DNA of 64,000 nt. Origin: Sphaerosporella brunnea (Eukaryota > Ascomycota > Pezizomycetes > Pezizales > Pyronemataceae). The stretch spans positions 21,927 through 85,926 of the forward strand of contig VXIS01000207.1 of the NCBI GenBank assembly GCA_008704415.1. The letters run 5' to 3'. Both the position numbers and the translations under genes were made by a program. Position 1 is the stretch's first letter. Every line of letters begins with the position of its first letter. The notes below the pieces were generated by a model. The model was not told the origin of the DNA and did not search any database. It saw nothing but the letters and a program-made list of their open reading frames with translations. Shown here one piece after another: positions 34,874-46,337 of the stretch.

Positions 34874-35575
34874 AGTTGCAAGAAAAGTTGCGAATGACCA
34901 GAAAGATGGCAAGCAGTGAAAGTGGACAAAAACGAGGGAATCGAAGAGTTGTCAAGACTCAAGAAGGAAGGGGTTGCAGAAGTTGGAAAGCTTGGAAGAC
35001 TGAACGAGGCGGTGCTGGATGGACGACGCTGCCGACGTCAAAACACGTACCACTCACTCACTTATCGTACAACTTCCAAGAGCAGAACGACATCTCGACA
35101 AAGGAAGCGCTCAACAGAACCAATGACAGCCACAGCTCTATGGAGACATTCACTCCATTCACTCCATTCACTCCATCTAGGTTACAGATTTCTCGCGATC
35201 TACAGGAAGGGCATCTCGACAGTTGCATTTTATGATGCGGCTCAAAGGCGCAAGTGAAATCTGCGGTACGAATACGCCACCTTCACCAGCCGATCACGGC
35301 CAGCGTGACAACTTGGTTATGCAACGGCTTCGCGTCCTGCACCAACACACTTACATAAGCAGCTGGGATTTGCTTAAGTAGGTTAGCGGAAGCGCCAACC
35401 CGCAGAATCAAAATCAGGAACGTTACACAAAGCCCCCTCTATGGTAAACCCCGCCATTTCCTTCCCTCCACGTCTGATTCATCGCGCCGCTCAACACACC
35501 CTCAACAACCCGTCCCGCCGAGACTTCCTCGCCCTTCTTCACCTGCCCGAACCGCTCCCCACAAAATCTTCGTAT
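34874..35575. promoter_or_regulatory. Divergent upstream region NUS1/ProRS
   Basis: About 700 bases (567 if ProRS starts at 35441) lie between divergent starts. A three-unit tandem of CATTCACTC lies at about 35149-35176. No other element is recognised. Confidence 0.5.
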
Positions 35576-38136
35576 ATGGCCTCTGAGACCGCAGACAAGC
35601 TCGCCGCCATGTCCCTCAAAGACGTGCAGACCGTGTCCCACGGCCCCTGCAACAACATGCCTGAGTGGAAGGCTCAGCTAGAGACCGTGAAGAAGGGACT
35701 TCCTGAGCACTACGCTCTGACGAAGACCCTGGTTTTCAAGCCAAGTACACGTTCACCATCTGAGTAGATTCATTCGGGCATGATGATTGACATCTTCATT
35801 TTGTAGAGACCCCCAAGTCGCAGACTGCGGTCTTGATCATGGTCGTTGCGCTTGAAGACTCGGACACCAACTCGAGCTTGATTGCGAAGGCGTTGGACGT
35901 TAAGGAACCCCGTTTCGCGCAGGCGGATGCCGTCGAGGCGGCATTGGGTGTCAAGCCCGCTGATGGTAGGATTTCCCCTGTGATGTGGCGCTTGGTTCAG
36001 CCGCATGAGGGGTTGTTTATGATTCCCAATGCGTTTGCTAATTTCGAATAGCATCCCCCTTGGCCATCACAGCGGAAAATGCGGCTTCCGTTCAGGTTGC
36101 TTTCGACCTGCGCATTCTCGACGCAAAGGTGCCCGTTGGTGTCCACCCCTCGAGGTCGGATGTGACCGTTTTCATTCGCGGAGCCGATATCAAGGCCCAC
36201 CTTGACAAGACCGGTGTGAAGATCACTGTTATTGATTTCTCCTTGGCGGCAGTGTATGTTTCGAACAGAAATCATGGGACGGGCCTTTCTGATCAAGATT
36301 GTGGCAGGCAATCAGCCTCCAAGCAGGTCACCTCTAAGCCCCCGATCAAGCAGGCTCCTAAGCAGACGATCGAGGGTGCTGAGCTTGTCGGTATCACTCT
36401 TGCGAAGGAGGAGGACTTCTCGGGTTGGTACCAGCAGGTGCTCACCAAGGGAGACATGTTGGACTACTACGACATCTCGGGATGCTACATTCTTAAGGTA
36501 CCATTGTGCGCTCGCAGCTCGCATATACAATGGCTAATTATACGTCTAGCCGTGGTCGTACGGAATTTGGGAGAGGGTTCAGCAATACTTCGACTCGCGA
36601 ATCAAGAGCATGGGAGTGCAGAACTGCTACTTCCCTATGTTCGTCTCGGCCAAGGTCCTCGAGCGGGAAAAGGACCACATTGAGGGTTTCGCCCCTGAGG
36701 TTGCCTGGGTCACCAAGGCGTACGATCCTCCCTCGTTGGTTGCAATGTCTGCAGCGGTTGACTGGTTTATAGCGGCCAGAAGGATCTGGAAGAGCACATC
36801 GCCATCCGTCCCACGTCCGAGACCGTCATGTACCCATACTATGCCAAGTGGATCCGGTCTCACCGTGACCTTCCTCTCCGCCTCAACCAGTGGAACTCGG
36901 TCGTCCGATGGGAGTTCAAGCACCCCCAGCCCTTCCTGCGTACTCGTGAGTTCCTTTGGCAGGAGGGTCACACTGCGCACATTGATTACCCCAGCGCCGA
37001 TAAGGAGGTGATGCAGATCTTGGACTGGTACGAGGGAGTTTACAGAGATGTCCTGGCTGTTCCTGTGCGAAAGGGTAAGAAGACTGAGAACGAGAAGTTT
37101 GCGGGAGGTTTCTACACCACCACCTGCGAGGGCTACATCCCTGCCACTGGTCGTGGTATCCAGGGAGCCACTTCCCACTGTCTAGGTCAGAACTTCTCCA
37201 AGATGTTCAACATCACCGTCGAGGACCCCAAGTGGAAGGAGGGTGACCCAGAAGAGGCCAAGAAGCTCCATGTGTGGCAGAACTCCTGGGGTCTCTCCAC
37301 TCGTGTCATTGGTGTCATGGTCATGATCCACAGTGACAACAAGGGTCTCGTCCTCCCCCCCAATGCGGCCCAGATCCAAGTCGTCATTGTTCCTTGCGGA
37401 ATCACTGCCAAGACCACCGAAGCCCAGCGCAAGGCCCTTACTGATGCCGTTTTGGATCTTGAGAAGACTCTCTCCGACGGCGGCATCCGCGTGCACGCGG
37501 ATCTGAGAGATACCTACTCTCCTGGCTACAAGTTCAACGACTGGGAGCTGAAGGGAGTTCCGATCCGTCTAGAGTACGGCCCCAAGGATATCGAGAAGAA
37601 CCAGGTCGTTGCTGTCCGCCGTGACACTGGTGTCAAGGAGAGCGTCTCGCTTCAGAACATCGCCCAGGAGCTTCAGACCCGTCTTACTACCATGCACCAG
37701 GATATGTTCAACAAGGCCAAGGAGGCCTATGACTCGCACGTTAAGCTTGTCAAGACCTGGGACGAGGTCGTTCCGGCACTGGACGCCAAGAACGTCATTC
37801 TCATGGCTCACTGTAAGTGCCAAGGGGTGGATTATGGCCGTGGGTATGGCTAACAAAGACAGGTGACGACCCTCAGTGTGAGGACGAAGTTAAGGAGAAC
37901 AGCAAGGGCCGCGTTGACACTGAAGCGCCCGAGGACTCGAGGGCTCCTTCCATGGGTGCGAAGAGTTTGTGCATCCCCTTCGACCAGCCCGACGGCAAGG
38001 ACAAGATTGTGCCTGGTGTCACCAAGTGCGTGCATTGCGGAGAAAACGCCAAGGTATGTTCTTCTCGAAAACCCGGTCCAAGAATTTTTCTGACGTTATC
38101 GTGCAGCACTACACTCTGTTCGGTCGCTCTTACTAG
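35576..38136 (+). CDS. Prolyl-tRNA synthetase (eukaryotic/archaeal type) with editing-like N-terminal domain
   Basis: Eight exons (35576-35744, 35807-35965, 36052-36253, 36308-36497, 36550-36719, 36773-37812, 37863-38053, 38107-38136) give 716 aa. An N-terminal YbaK-like domain ([20 protein letters not shown] to about residue 180) precedes the class II ProRS core. Motif-bearing blocks are [58 protein letters not shown] and [15 protein letters not shown]. The anticodon-binding domain and the zinc-type C-terminal domain ([11 protein letters not shown]..., [11 protein letters not shown]) end in HYTLFGRSY, encoded by a 30-nt last exon. The fourth-exon entry (GT at 36254, AG at 36307) is the least certain junction. 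An in-frame ATG at 35441 would add 45 basic residues. Confidence 0.95.
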
Positions 38137-38291
38137 ACTAAAGGCGAATAATCTGGGTTTTTTTTTCATTTTTGCTGGGTTTTTCAGAAATACAATATTT
38201 TGTTTTTTCAAGGGTATTATGCGTGCGGCGTGATTGCTTGTCCGGAAAGGTGTTATGGTATGTAGCATGCGAAAAAATCATTATGGTTGCC

Positions 38292-38322
<31 letters not shown>

Positions 38323-38923
38323 CACGATAAATCATGCCTGCTGATAGAACTTGACATGCGCAAACCTCCGAAGCAGGAGTGCTAGTTAAAAGCCCGCATT
38401 TTCGCCAATCGTGCATTTCTGGGTTAGACTGGGACCCAGCCATTTGGTAACGACGTCCCTTGCAGTCCTGCCTTTTCTACTTAAGTATGGACTGGCGGTG
38501 CCGGCGGAAGTCGTTCGTCCATATGTAAAGAACGTTTTTGTCTGCTGGAAGAACTTGCCCGACGATGAGAAGCCCGAGCATTCACCAATCACCGCTTTTA
38601 TACCCATTACCCATCATCTAAATGCCTGCCTGCATGCAGTTTCTTTCCCAGATCTAAAGTTCGTCGACCAGCATAACACTCTCTCGCGGACACCAAAAGT
38701 AAACTCCAGCACCCGGCACATTCGGGGTCCATTGGCACAGAGAGATTTCTCGGGGATACCTACAACAACATGCATTATGTGTGAGGGAGAGGGGGGATGT
38801 CCTGCCCCGCTCCTTTCAATTACTTGTAGCTATCTGGTCCTTTTGCGGCCCTATAGTAGACTGTCTCGTCTCCGTCCGGCTAACCCCCCCAGCGCATTCC
38901 AGGAGAATGAAGTTTGATTTGTA

Positions 38924-39459
38924 CCGTATTATCTCGGCCATAAGGCAATTTCGACGGCGCGAAACTAGTGAAAGGTGGTGGGCGAAGAAAATCTTAGCGC
39001 GTGACGTATATGGAGACGCGATGGAGACGGCTCACGCCGCAACATCTCTCTGCGACACATCCTTTAAAGAACTCCACCAGAATTTATTTCAAGTAACTGT
39101 GTGCAGTATCCCGTTGCAAAAATAGACCGCTGATCTAAAACCCAGGCTCCAGTTAACCGTGAGCGCACCGGTCCGGCAAGGTAGACAAACCAGCACTACT
39201 TGTTCCACTGTTTTTGGCTCCAAAATGGGCAATTACTGAAGCGCAGTGTTGCTGGCTGCTGTGTGAGGTTGCTGCTGAGGCGTTGGCTGGGGCAGTCGTC
39301 GCTATGGTCTCCTTCTCGATGCTGTTTAAGGGTTTCTGTCACGCGAACTTTACTTACTAATTTTTTCTTCACCCACCACCTTTCTCCAGGCGCCTCCTTA
39401 CTGGTCGGCTTCCACTAGTTTCGCGCCGTCGAAATTGCCTTATGGCCGAGATAATACGG
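38924..39459. mobile_element. MITE, family C, 536 bases with long inverted ends
   Basis: Perfect ~47-base terminal inverted repeats begin CCGTATTATCTCGGCCATAA and run through GGCAATTTCGACGGCGCG to AAACTAGTG. Farther inside, a second inverted block matches (AAAGGTGGTGGGCGAAGAAA near 38970 against its complement near 39364-39385). TA flanks both ends (38922-38923, 39460-39461). No transposase frame is present. The ends match the short element at 10949-11064. Confidence 0.85.
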
Positions 39460-39489
39460 TATTCCACACCAGACGCATAGAGTATATTA

Positions 39490-39689
39490 CCGTAAAAACT
39501 CACTTAAAAGAGACCCCCCCCAGATTTGGTTAGCGGCGAATAATTGCCTCATAGGGAAACTTTTGAGATTACTAAAGAGGGTTTTTGTTTTTCAGTGACT
39601 TCCTTTTGGAGACATTAAATTCCATATATGGCAATTATGTGCCGCTAACCAAATCTGGGGGGGGGTCTCTTTTAAGTGAGTTTTTACGG
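39490..39689. mobile_element. MITE, family E, 200 bases, hairpin type
   Basis: Near-perfect ~47-base inverted ends start CCGTAAAAACTCACTTAAAA, followed by GAGACC, a C run and AGATTTGGTTAGCGGC. TA flanks at 39488-39489 and 39690-39691. The interior is about 100 bases, so a transcript would fold into one long hairpin. It begins 30 bases after the family C element ends and shares the terminal CCGTA with it. Confidence 0.85.
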
Positions 39690-39885
39690 TAGGTGACTAA
39701 GCACGTCGACTAGCATGGTTGCACGTGAAGTCTTGGCAGCACGCACTGTGGGGCAAAAAATTAAGTTAGCGGCACGACGAAATTTCAACACACACAACCG
39801 CCGAAGCGAACAGCGAAGCCGAGTGCGATAAACAATCCCCCAACGCCGCAATCCGCAGCCCGTACATCAGAGAATAACGCCCCAA

Positions 39886-41271
39886 ATGCCGAAAGCTGTC
39901 TCCGCAGATGCGCGCCAGCAGCGCCGACACAACCCTCTTCACGAAGAACTGATTGAGTCATCCGACAACGGCCACCTGCGCAAAGTCGCTCGCACCAAGC
40001 GCAAGGAAAAGCAAGACCGCCCCGAAGACTATGTCGACTCCGGCCTGTCCAAGCGCATTTTGCAGCTGGCGAAGGAGCAGCAAGACGAGATTGAAGAGGA
40101 GCGTGAGGCTGCCGCCACCGTGGGACAGCTGCCGGCAGGGAACGGCATCCCGTTTTTGGGTGCCGCGGGCCACATGCGAATCGAGGAGGACGAAGAGTCG
40201 GACGAGGGGGATTATGAGGATTACGATTTTGGCGAGGAGGAGGAGGAGGTAGAAGAGGTTGAGGTCGAGGAGGGCGACGAGGAACTGTTCAACCGCTTCC
40301 TCCCGCAAGGACAGTTGGAGCAACGCATCTCGCTCGCCGACAAGATTCTGGAGAAGATCGCGGAGCACGAGGCCAAGCTTGCTGGCGCGCGCGGTGGTCC
40401 CCAGGAAGAAGAGGTACCGCAGCTGCCGCCAAAGGTGATAGAGGTCTACACGAAGTTCGCTTTCTCGTTCAGCATGGCCTGGCAACATGGCTAACATCAT
40501 TGCAGGGTTGGAATCTTGTTGTCGAGATACAAGTCCGGAAAGCTACCAAAGGCCTTCAAGATTATCCCCTCCCTGCGCAACTGGGAGGAAATCCTCTTCA
40601 TCACTCGCCCCGACAAGTGGACTGCCAACGCATGTTACGAGGCGACAAAACTCTTTGCATCGCAAAAATCCTCGCAGTGCCAGAAGTTCCTGTCCATCAT
40701 CCTCCTTGACCGTATCCGCGACGACATCCACGAGCACAAAAAGCTCAACGTGCATCTCTACAACAGCATCAAGAAGTCCCTGTACAAGCCTGCGGCCTTC
40801 TTTAAGGGCTTCCTCTCCCCCCTCGCCGAGTCCGGCACCTGCTCCCTGAAGGAAGCGCAGATCATCGGCTCCGTGCTGACTCGGATCTCCATCCCCGTGC
40901 TACACTCTGCTGCCGCTCTGCTGCGTCTTTGCGAGATGGACTACACCGGCCCTACTTCCGTCTTCATCAAGGTCCTCATCGACAAGAAGTATGCTCTCCC
41001 CTACAAGGTAGTCGACGCCATCGTCTTCCATTTTTTGCGCTTCAAGACGATACCCGACCAGCTGCCGCTGTTGTGGCACAAGAGTTTCCTGGCGTTCGCG
41101 GAGAGATACAGGAATGATATCACCGAGGACCAGAGGGACGCGTTGCTGGATCTGATTCTGGTCAAGGGACATCCACTGATGGGACCTGAGATCAGAAGAC
41201 AGCTCATTGCTGGCAGGGCCAGAGGAATGGAGAAGGAGATGATGGAGCATGACGATCTTATGATGGAGTAG
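39886..41271 (+). CDS. ENP1: Bystin homologue Enp1, 40S subunit assembly factor
   Basis: Exons 39886-40454 and 40506-41271 give 444 aa. Enp1/bystin binds pre-40S particles from nucleolus to cytoplasm. The N-terminal ~150 residues are charged, with YVDSGLSKRILQLAKEQQDE and a long Asp/Glu tract. The bystin domain follows: QGQLEQRISLADKILEKIAE, VGILLSRYKSGKLPKAFKII, WTANACYEATKLFASQ, ILLDRIRDDIHEHKKLNVHL, KSLYKPAAFFKGFL and GPEIRRQLIAGRARG near the end. The single intron is 51 bases and joins inside a Lys codon. It converges with DPM2, leaving 246 bases between stops. Confidence 0.96.
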
Positions 41272-41517
41272 GAGAGAAAAGAGTTCTTTGTCTTTGGGTT
41301 TATTGTTTACTCTGTTTTTCTCGGCGTTGGTAGAACAAAATATCATGACGGTTCGTTCGAAGCTGGTCGCGTCGCTTCCAATGCCTGTGTCTCGATGCTT
41401 CCATGCTTAAGTCTCCTAGAGAACCGCTCCATATTATTGCCAGCTAAGTAGCGTCACGTCCTACACCTGTTCCTTCCCCTGCCCCCTCTTCTCCTTTTCA
41501 CCCCACCTTAAGCCAGC

Positions 41518-41918
41518 TTATGCCTTCTTCTTGCCCTGCTGCTGGGCGGCAAGCTTGGCGCGCTTCTTCTGGGAACTTTTGATCATAACCATGCTGAGGA
41601 ACGAGCCTACGACGGCAATGCCGAAGAGAATGATCATCATGGGGATCCGAATGGCCCACACTCTGGGCGGGAAGAAGTTATGCAGCTCGATGTTTTCGTC
41701 TACGAAGGGCTGTTTTCACGGGCGTCAACTACTGGGAGTCGGCCGGCGTAAGGGTGGGGGGGGGGGGAGAAGCAACCATGAATAAGGTCCACACGGTGTA
41801 GTAGGCGAAAACCACGGTCGCGATTATGATCATGGTCAGGCCGGCGAGTTGGGCGAGCTGTGCACACGCGCGTAAGCTTTCTGGTTTAGGGGGGCTGCTA
41901 AGAGCTGGTGCGCACCAT
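41518..41918 (-). CDS. DPM2: Dolichol-phosphate-mannose synthase subunit Dpm2
   Basis: Exons 41916-41918 (ATG only), 41777-41857 and 41518-41709 give 91 aa (human 84). The gene is too fragmented to appear as one open frame. Dpm2 is a small ER membrane protein that stabilises Dpm1 and, in mammals, also stimulates the GPI-GlcNAc transferase. Two hydrophobic helices are visible, LAGLTMIIIATVVFAYYTVW and IRIPMMIILFGIAVVGSFL. They are joined by the family loop PFVDENIELHNFFPPRVWA, and a Lys-rich tail ends GKKKA. Reading LFM straight into PFVDEN requires the second intron, which carries a 12-G tract. The start-codon exon is the simplest model but the least certain part. It is divergent from RSA4. 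Confidence 0.85.
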
Positions 41919-42486
41919 GATTGTAGATTGTAAAAACGACGAAGGCGAGGAAGGAAGTGTCAATGAGCGTGTATGTGTGGCTGTTAAGGAGCGGAAGTTG
42001 TGGTTGTTGTCGGGTTGCAGACTGGAGCCTCGTCGTTTGTGCTTCGGTGGTCAGTTCTTCAGCTCACTCCGAGTTTTATGTGGCTGAGTCATCCTGCAAA
42101 GCCACACCGCTTACTAGACGAAAAAAATAAAATCCGGACACCTTGTGTAACAACCCCCAACACGCGGGTGCCCCACCAAAACGCAATAGCGCAACGAAAA
42201 ATAGTCGGCACAAATTCTTTATGTCTGAAGGGTTTGAACTGCTATCTCTTAATTTTGAGACTTCTTCCAATTTTTTTGAGTGAGATATCGATTTTTCCCC
42301 TGCGTGGCTTGGCTGTGGGGTTCTGAGTAGTTGCTGGCTTAGTCATTCTGGTCATGTGATGCTCAGTGTCTAGCGAGGACGGAACTAGCCGAACAGAATC
42401 CCTGCATAATTTCTTGGCGCAAATCCTTACAGGCGCAACTTCAACAAAATCTCAACCTCACAACCTAAACAAAGACTTCCCGCAAA
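41919..42486. promoter_or_regulatory. Divergent upstream region DPM2/RSA4
   Basis: These 568 bases lie between divergent starts. No repeat or coding region is recognised. A hydrophobic-looking open stretch just upstream of the DPM2 ATG (41919-41975) has no family likeness and is treated as 5' UTR. Confidence 0.45.
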
Positions 42487-44081
42487 ATGTCAACCCTCCT
42501 CCCTCCCAAGCCCAAGCGCGTAAAGCGCGAAGAGCTGCAGCGTGCACGAGAGCAGCAAGTTCCCGACCTTGTGCCCGAAGACGTTCCAAACGTAGTGGTA
42601 CAACTTCGCGCCTCGGACACTGGCACCCAGCTTGGTGGGGAACTTCACATTCCCGGAAACGCAACATCACAGCAGCTGGATCAATTAGTAAACAAGCTTC
42701 TGGGAACGGTATTTCTCCTTGTCCCATCAAAACCTATAGGTTCTCACCAGCGCAGGAAGACGACCGAGTACCGTACACCTTCTCCCTGCTGTCCAACCCG
42801 TCGGACCCGTCCTCGGCGGTGATAGACATCACCTCAGACCTCTGGACCTCGATCCTAAAACCCGGCCACAAAAGTACCGAAGACGTCCTTACCCTCGTCT
42901 ACACCCCGCAAGCCGTATTCCGTGTGCGCGCCGTCTCTCGCTGCTCCGCCGCCATCACCGGCCACGGCAATGCGATCCTTTCCACCTCATTCTCTCCCGC
43001 TTCTAGCAGCCGCATGGTATCCGGCTCCGGCGACGGCACCGCGCGAATCTGGGACTGCAATACCGAAACACCCATGCACACCTTGAAAGGCCACAAGAAC
43101 TGGGTGTTAGTAGCAACATGGTCACCGGATGCAGCCCTGATCGCAACGGGAAGCATGGACAACACTCTGCGTCTCTGGGATCCCAAGAGCGGCAAGCCTT
43201 TGGGGGACGCAATGAAGGGGCACTCGAAATGGATCACAGCGATTGCCTGGGAGCCTTATCACCTACAAAAACCCGGCACCCCGCGGTTCGCAAGCTCAAG
43301 TAAGGACACTACTATCCGAGTGTGGGATGCTACGCTGAGAAGAGTCGAGGTTGCTCTTGCCGGCCACACCGCAGCGGTCACTTGCGTCAAATGGGCCGGC
43401 GACGGCAGAATCTATTCCACCTCGCAGGACAAGACCGTGCGCATCTGGGACCCGGTGCATGGCCGGTGTCTACACACCCTCACGGCACACGCACATTGGG
43501 TAAACCACATGGCTCTGTCAACCGACTTCGTAATCCGCACGAGTTTCCACGACCACACGCGCAACATTCCCGCCACCTTGGAAGAAAAGCAGCAAAAAGC
43601 ACGGGAACGCTTCGAACAAGCCGCCACCATCGGCGGTGAGATCGTAGAGCGCCTCGTCACCGCCAGCGACGATTTTACCATGTACCTCTGGGAGCCGGCA
43701 AAAAGCACAAAACCAATCGCACGTCTCCTTGGCCACCAGAAAGCGGTAAACCATGTCTCGTTCTCCCCCGACGGAAGAATCATCGCCTCGGCGTCGTTCG
43801 ATAATAGCGTCAAGCTATGGAACGCAAGAGATGGGAAATATATCACTACCCTCCGTGGCCATGTCGCGCCGGTATACCAGTGCGCGTTCTCGGCGGACTC
43901 GAGGCTGCTTGTGAGCTCATCTAAGGACTCGACGCTGAAGGTGTGGGATGTTAGGACGGGCAAGTTGCATATCGACCTGCCGGGACATCAGGATGAGGTG
44001 TTTGCGGTTGACTGGGCGCCGGATGGACAGAAGGTTGCGAGTGGGGGGAAGGACAAGGCGGTTAGATTGTGGAAGCATTAA
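42487..44081 (+). CDS. RSA4: WD-repeat ribosome assembly factor Rsa4 (Notchless/NLE1)
   Basis: Exons 42487-42708 and 42756-44081 give 515 aa (yeast 515). Rsa4 sits on pre-60S next to the 5S RNP and is pulled off by the AAA ATPase Rea1/Midasin through its N-terminal domain. That NLE (ubiquitin-like) domain covers about residues 30-130, from VVVQLRASDTGTQLGGEL to DVLTLVYTPQAVFRVR. Eight WD blades follow, with clear GH...WD units such as SGSGDGTARIWDCNT, ATGSMDNTLRLWDPKSG, STSQDKTVRIWDPVHG and ASASFDNSVKLWNARDG, ending VASGGKDKAVRLWKH. Confidence 0.97.
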
Positions 44082-46337
44082 GCTTCATCGATTAGTAGTA
44101 AAAAGGGTGGGGGTGGCAAAAGTTTTGTTATTTTATTTTTATTTTATTATTTATTTTTGGCTGGATATTTTGCGGAGTTTGCGGGCACTTCTTTTCTTGT
44201 TGCATACCTTGGGGGGAGGAATTCATCACGAAGTGCAGTTTATGTACTAGTACATACAAGGAAGATCCTTCAGCACGAACGACGGGTTTGTGATGTCCGA
44301 TCCTTTCATCAACACGTACAAACTTGGGAGAAAAAAAAAAGGGCATCGCGGCTGCATACATATCGACGGTGAAGCGAGCTTCCTTACACAACCCATTAGA
44401 TGCGAGGGAGGTTATGAACTGGTTGTGCTGCAGGAACCCGAGGGGGGGAAGAGGGCCACCATGTGCACGAACGGTCTGAAATCGGACGAAACCAAAAAAA
44501 ATAGAAGTAGGTACATGCGCAGAAGAAAAAACGTCTCCAACAACATTCCCCCCTCGGCTCTCTATTCTCTATTCTCCATCCCCTTTTTTTTTTCTGAGCA
44601 GGTAGCCATACAACAGCGAACTATGATGGTGGTGAAGGTATACCTGTTGGTGCGAGCCAACTAAACCTGTCCAGGGGTCCTCAAACGTGACTAAGCACAG
44701 CGGGGGTATCTACACAAATATTCTCCGTGGACTGATCTACGGAGCAGCCGGGGGATGGGGGGATGGGCTAATTAGTGGCCGGAGATATAATAGCTGCGCT
44801 TAGACCTGCATTTCCGATGCATGCCGGTTGCAGTTTATCTATGCATCACGAAAAAACTTTGTAATACCTACCATCGAGGGTGAAACTTTCTACTATTTAT
44901 GGTTGGGGACGCCTATACCCGGTGTGGATACCCCCCACTTTGGGCTGCTTATACTCCACCAAAAAAAGATTTATTTTCAAAAAGAAAAGAACAGTGTGCT
45001 TATCTTCGCTCGCTCCATCACCCACCAAACTCAGATTCTCGAAATTCGTGCTGGCTATGGAGAATACAACACTCAGGGACCAATGGCACTCGGCCGTGAA
45101 AAATGGAAGATTCACGCTCACTCGACGGGGCAGGCAGGGGTGGTTTGTATGTGTCGGTAAGCTCAAAATGAATGTCAGGCACACCGGTTATAGGCGTCCC
45201 CAACCATAGGTGACTCGAAGCTGTGGTGTGGCTGAGGCCTGACCTGCGGCCGTGTCCAACAGGAGAGTCACAGGTGTCCGAAAGGCGCGGCCAACGACGG
45301 ACCAATGTAACTCATGCATACCTAAAGTACTTAGTATACACATGCATGTATATATACATACCTCTCTCCATCCAAAGCGTCTTCGATACGTGTACTCCGC
45401 GGGTGCTTACCGTCTGACCTTCCGTCCTAACAAGCAGCTAGGGCTGGGGAGGGGGTTGTTATTTGGTGCCTTCTTTCGCGAGTGACTGCGTGCACCCTTT
45501 CCAGGGCCAAGGCAAGCCTTATTTTAATCATCCCCCATCCCCCTCCCCCCCCCTCCCCCCCAGGGAAGCAGGATCAAATTTGTTGAGGCGGTAGCCATCC
45601 GTCTATCTATCGCTATATACGCTACAAGTGTCTTTTCTTTCCGGCGGCCTAGCTAGCCAATCTGGCCCATGTTCTGTGCGCAACTAAGATCTCTACAGCC
45701 AGCCTACTGCGAACGCCATCTCCACGAGACTAGTTGCCGTACGCGGCGGCGGCGTGGGCGGTGTCTCAAGCAATCCGATCTTCTTCTGCTAGCGTGACCT
45801 GACCTGGACAGATCCACGCAAATCGTAGGGCTCTCTCACAAAAGAACTGCTTATGTATATTCCCAGACTCGTGAGTGGAAGGTGCTGCTGGTTGTGCAAT
45901 TCGTCCGGTAAACTAGTCAATACATAACAGAACGAATGGCTCAAGCCCATCATGAAAAAAGTCCTGGTAAATAGCACAAACTGCCCCCCTGTACTGTAGC
46001 TATGCGAAAACTTGAATGCCACTTAACCAATACATTGGCCTTCTCCCAGGGCTCCTGTAGCTAGCGCGCATTCAAACCTCAGAGAAGGGGGATAAGGCGT
46101 TCAGGGAGAATATATATAATTCCCACATAAGTCGCACATCTAGCACAATCATCTGCAAAGCACCCGCAGCCGGCGAACCCCCACCCCCCACAGCTCCTTA
46201 TAACACAATCGTCCCACCTCAGATCGTAAGATATACTATATATCTTAATCTGATCAAAACTCCTAAGCCACTACAAGCTTTTCTCTCTTACCCCCTCCTC
46301 CATCCTGGCGTCCATTCAGTCTCTCCTCTGCAGCCCT
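44082..46337. other. 2.3 kb gap RSA4 to Myb gene
   Basis: The gap contains the family D element at 44900-45206, C-rich runs around 45538-45560, and the upstream region of the Myb gene. Short open frames show no likeness to known families. Confidence 0.55.
44900..45206. mobile_element. MITE, family D, intact copy, 307 bases
   Basis: Inverted ends TGGTTGGGGACGCCTATA.CC and GGTGTG (left, 44900-44928) match the complement at 45178-45206. TA flanks at 44898-44899 and 45207-45208. No coding capacity. A truncated right half of the same family lies at 14489-14598. Confidence 0.8.

Larger units (their letters stand above)
38137..39885. other. Repeat-rich gap ProRS-ENP1
   Basis: This 1.75 kb gap holds a 30-base T tract at 38293-38322 and two inverted-repeat elements (38924-39459 and 39490-39689) described separately. 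No gene is seen. The last 194 bases are the ENP1 upstream region. Confidence 0.65.

Noticed and set aside
35149..35176. CATTCACTC triple repeat as a CRISPR or regulatory array
   Set aside because: It is a contiguous short tandem without spacers, in a eukaryotic promoter region; a simple microsatellite is enough.
41919..41975. Hydrophobic open stretch upstream of DPM2 as an extra coding exon
   Set aside because: It would place a third membrane segment in a family with two, and the ATG at 41918 already gives family length.
43412..43963. 183-codon minus-strand frame opposite RSA4
   Set aside because: Shadow of WD-repeat codons on the opposite strand.
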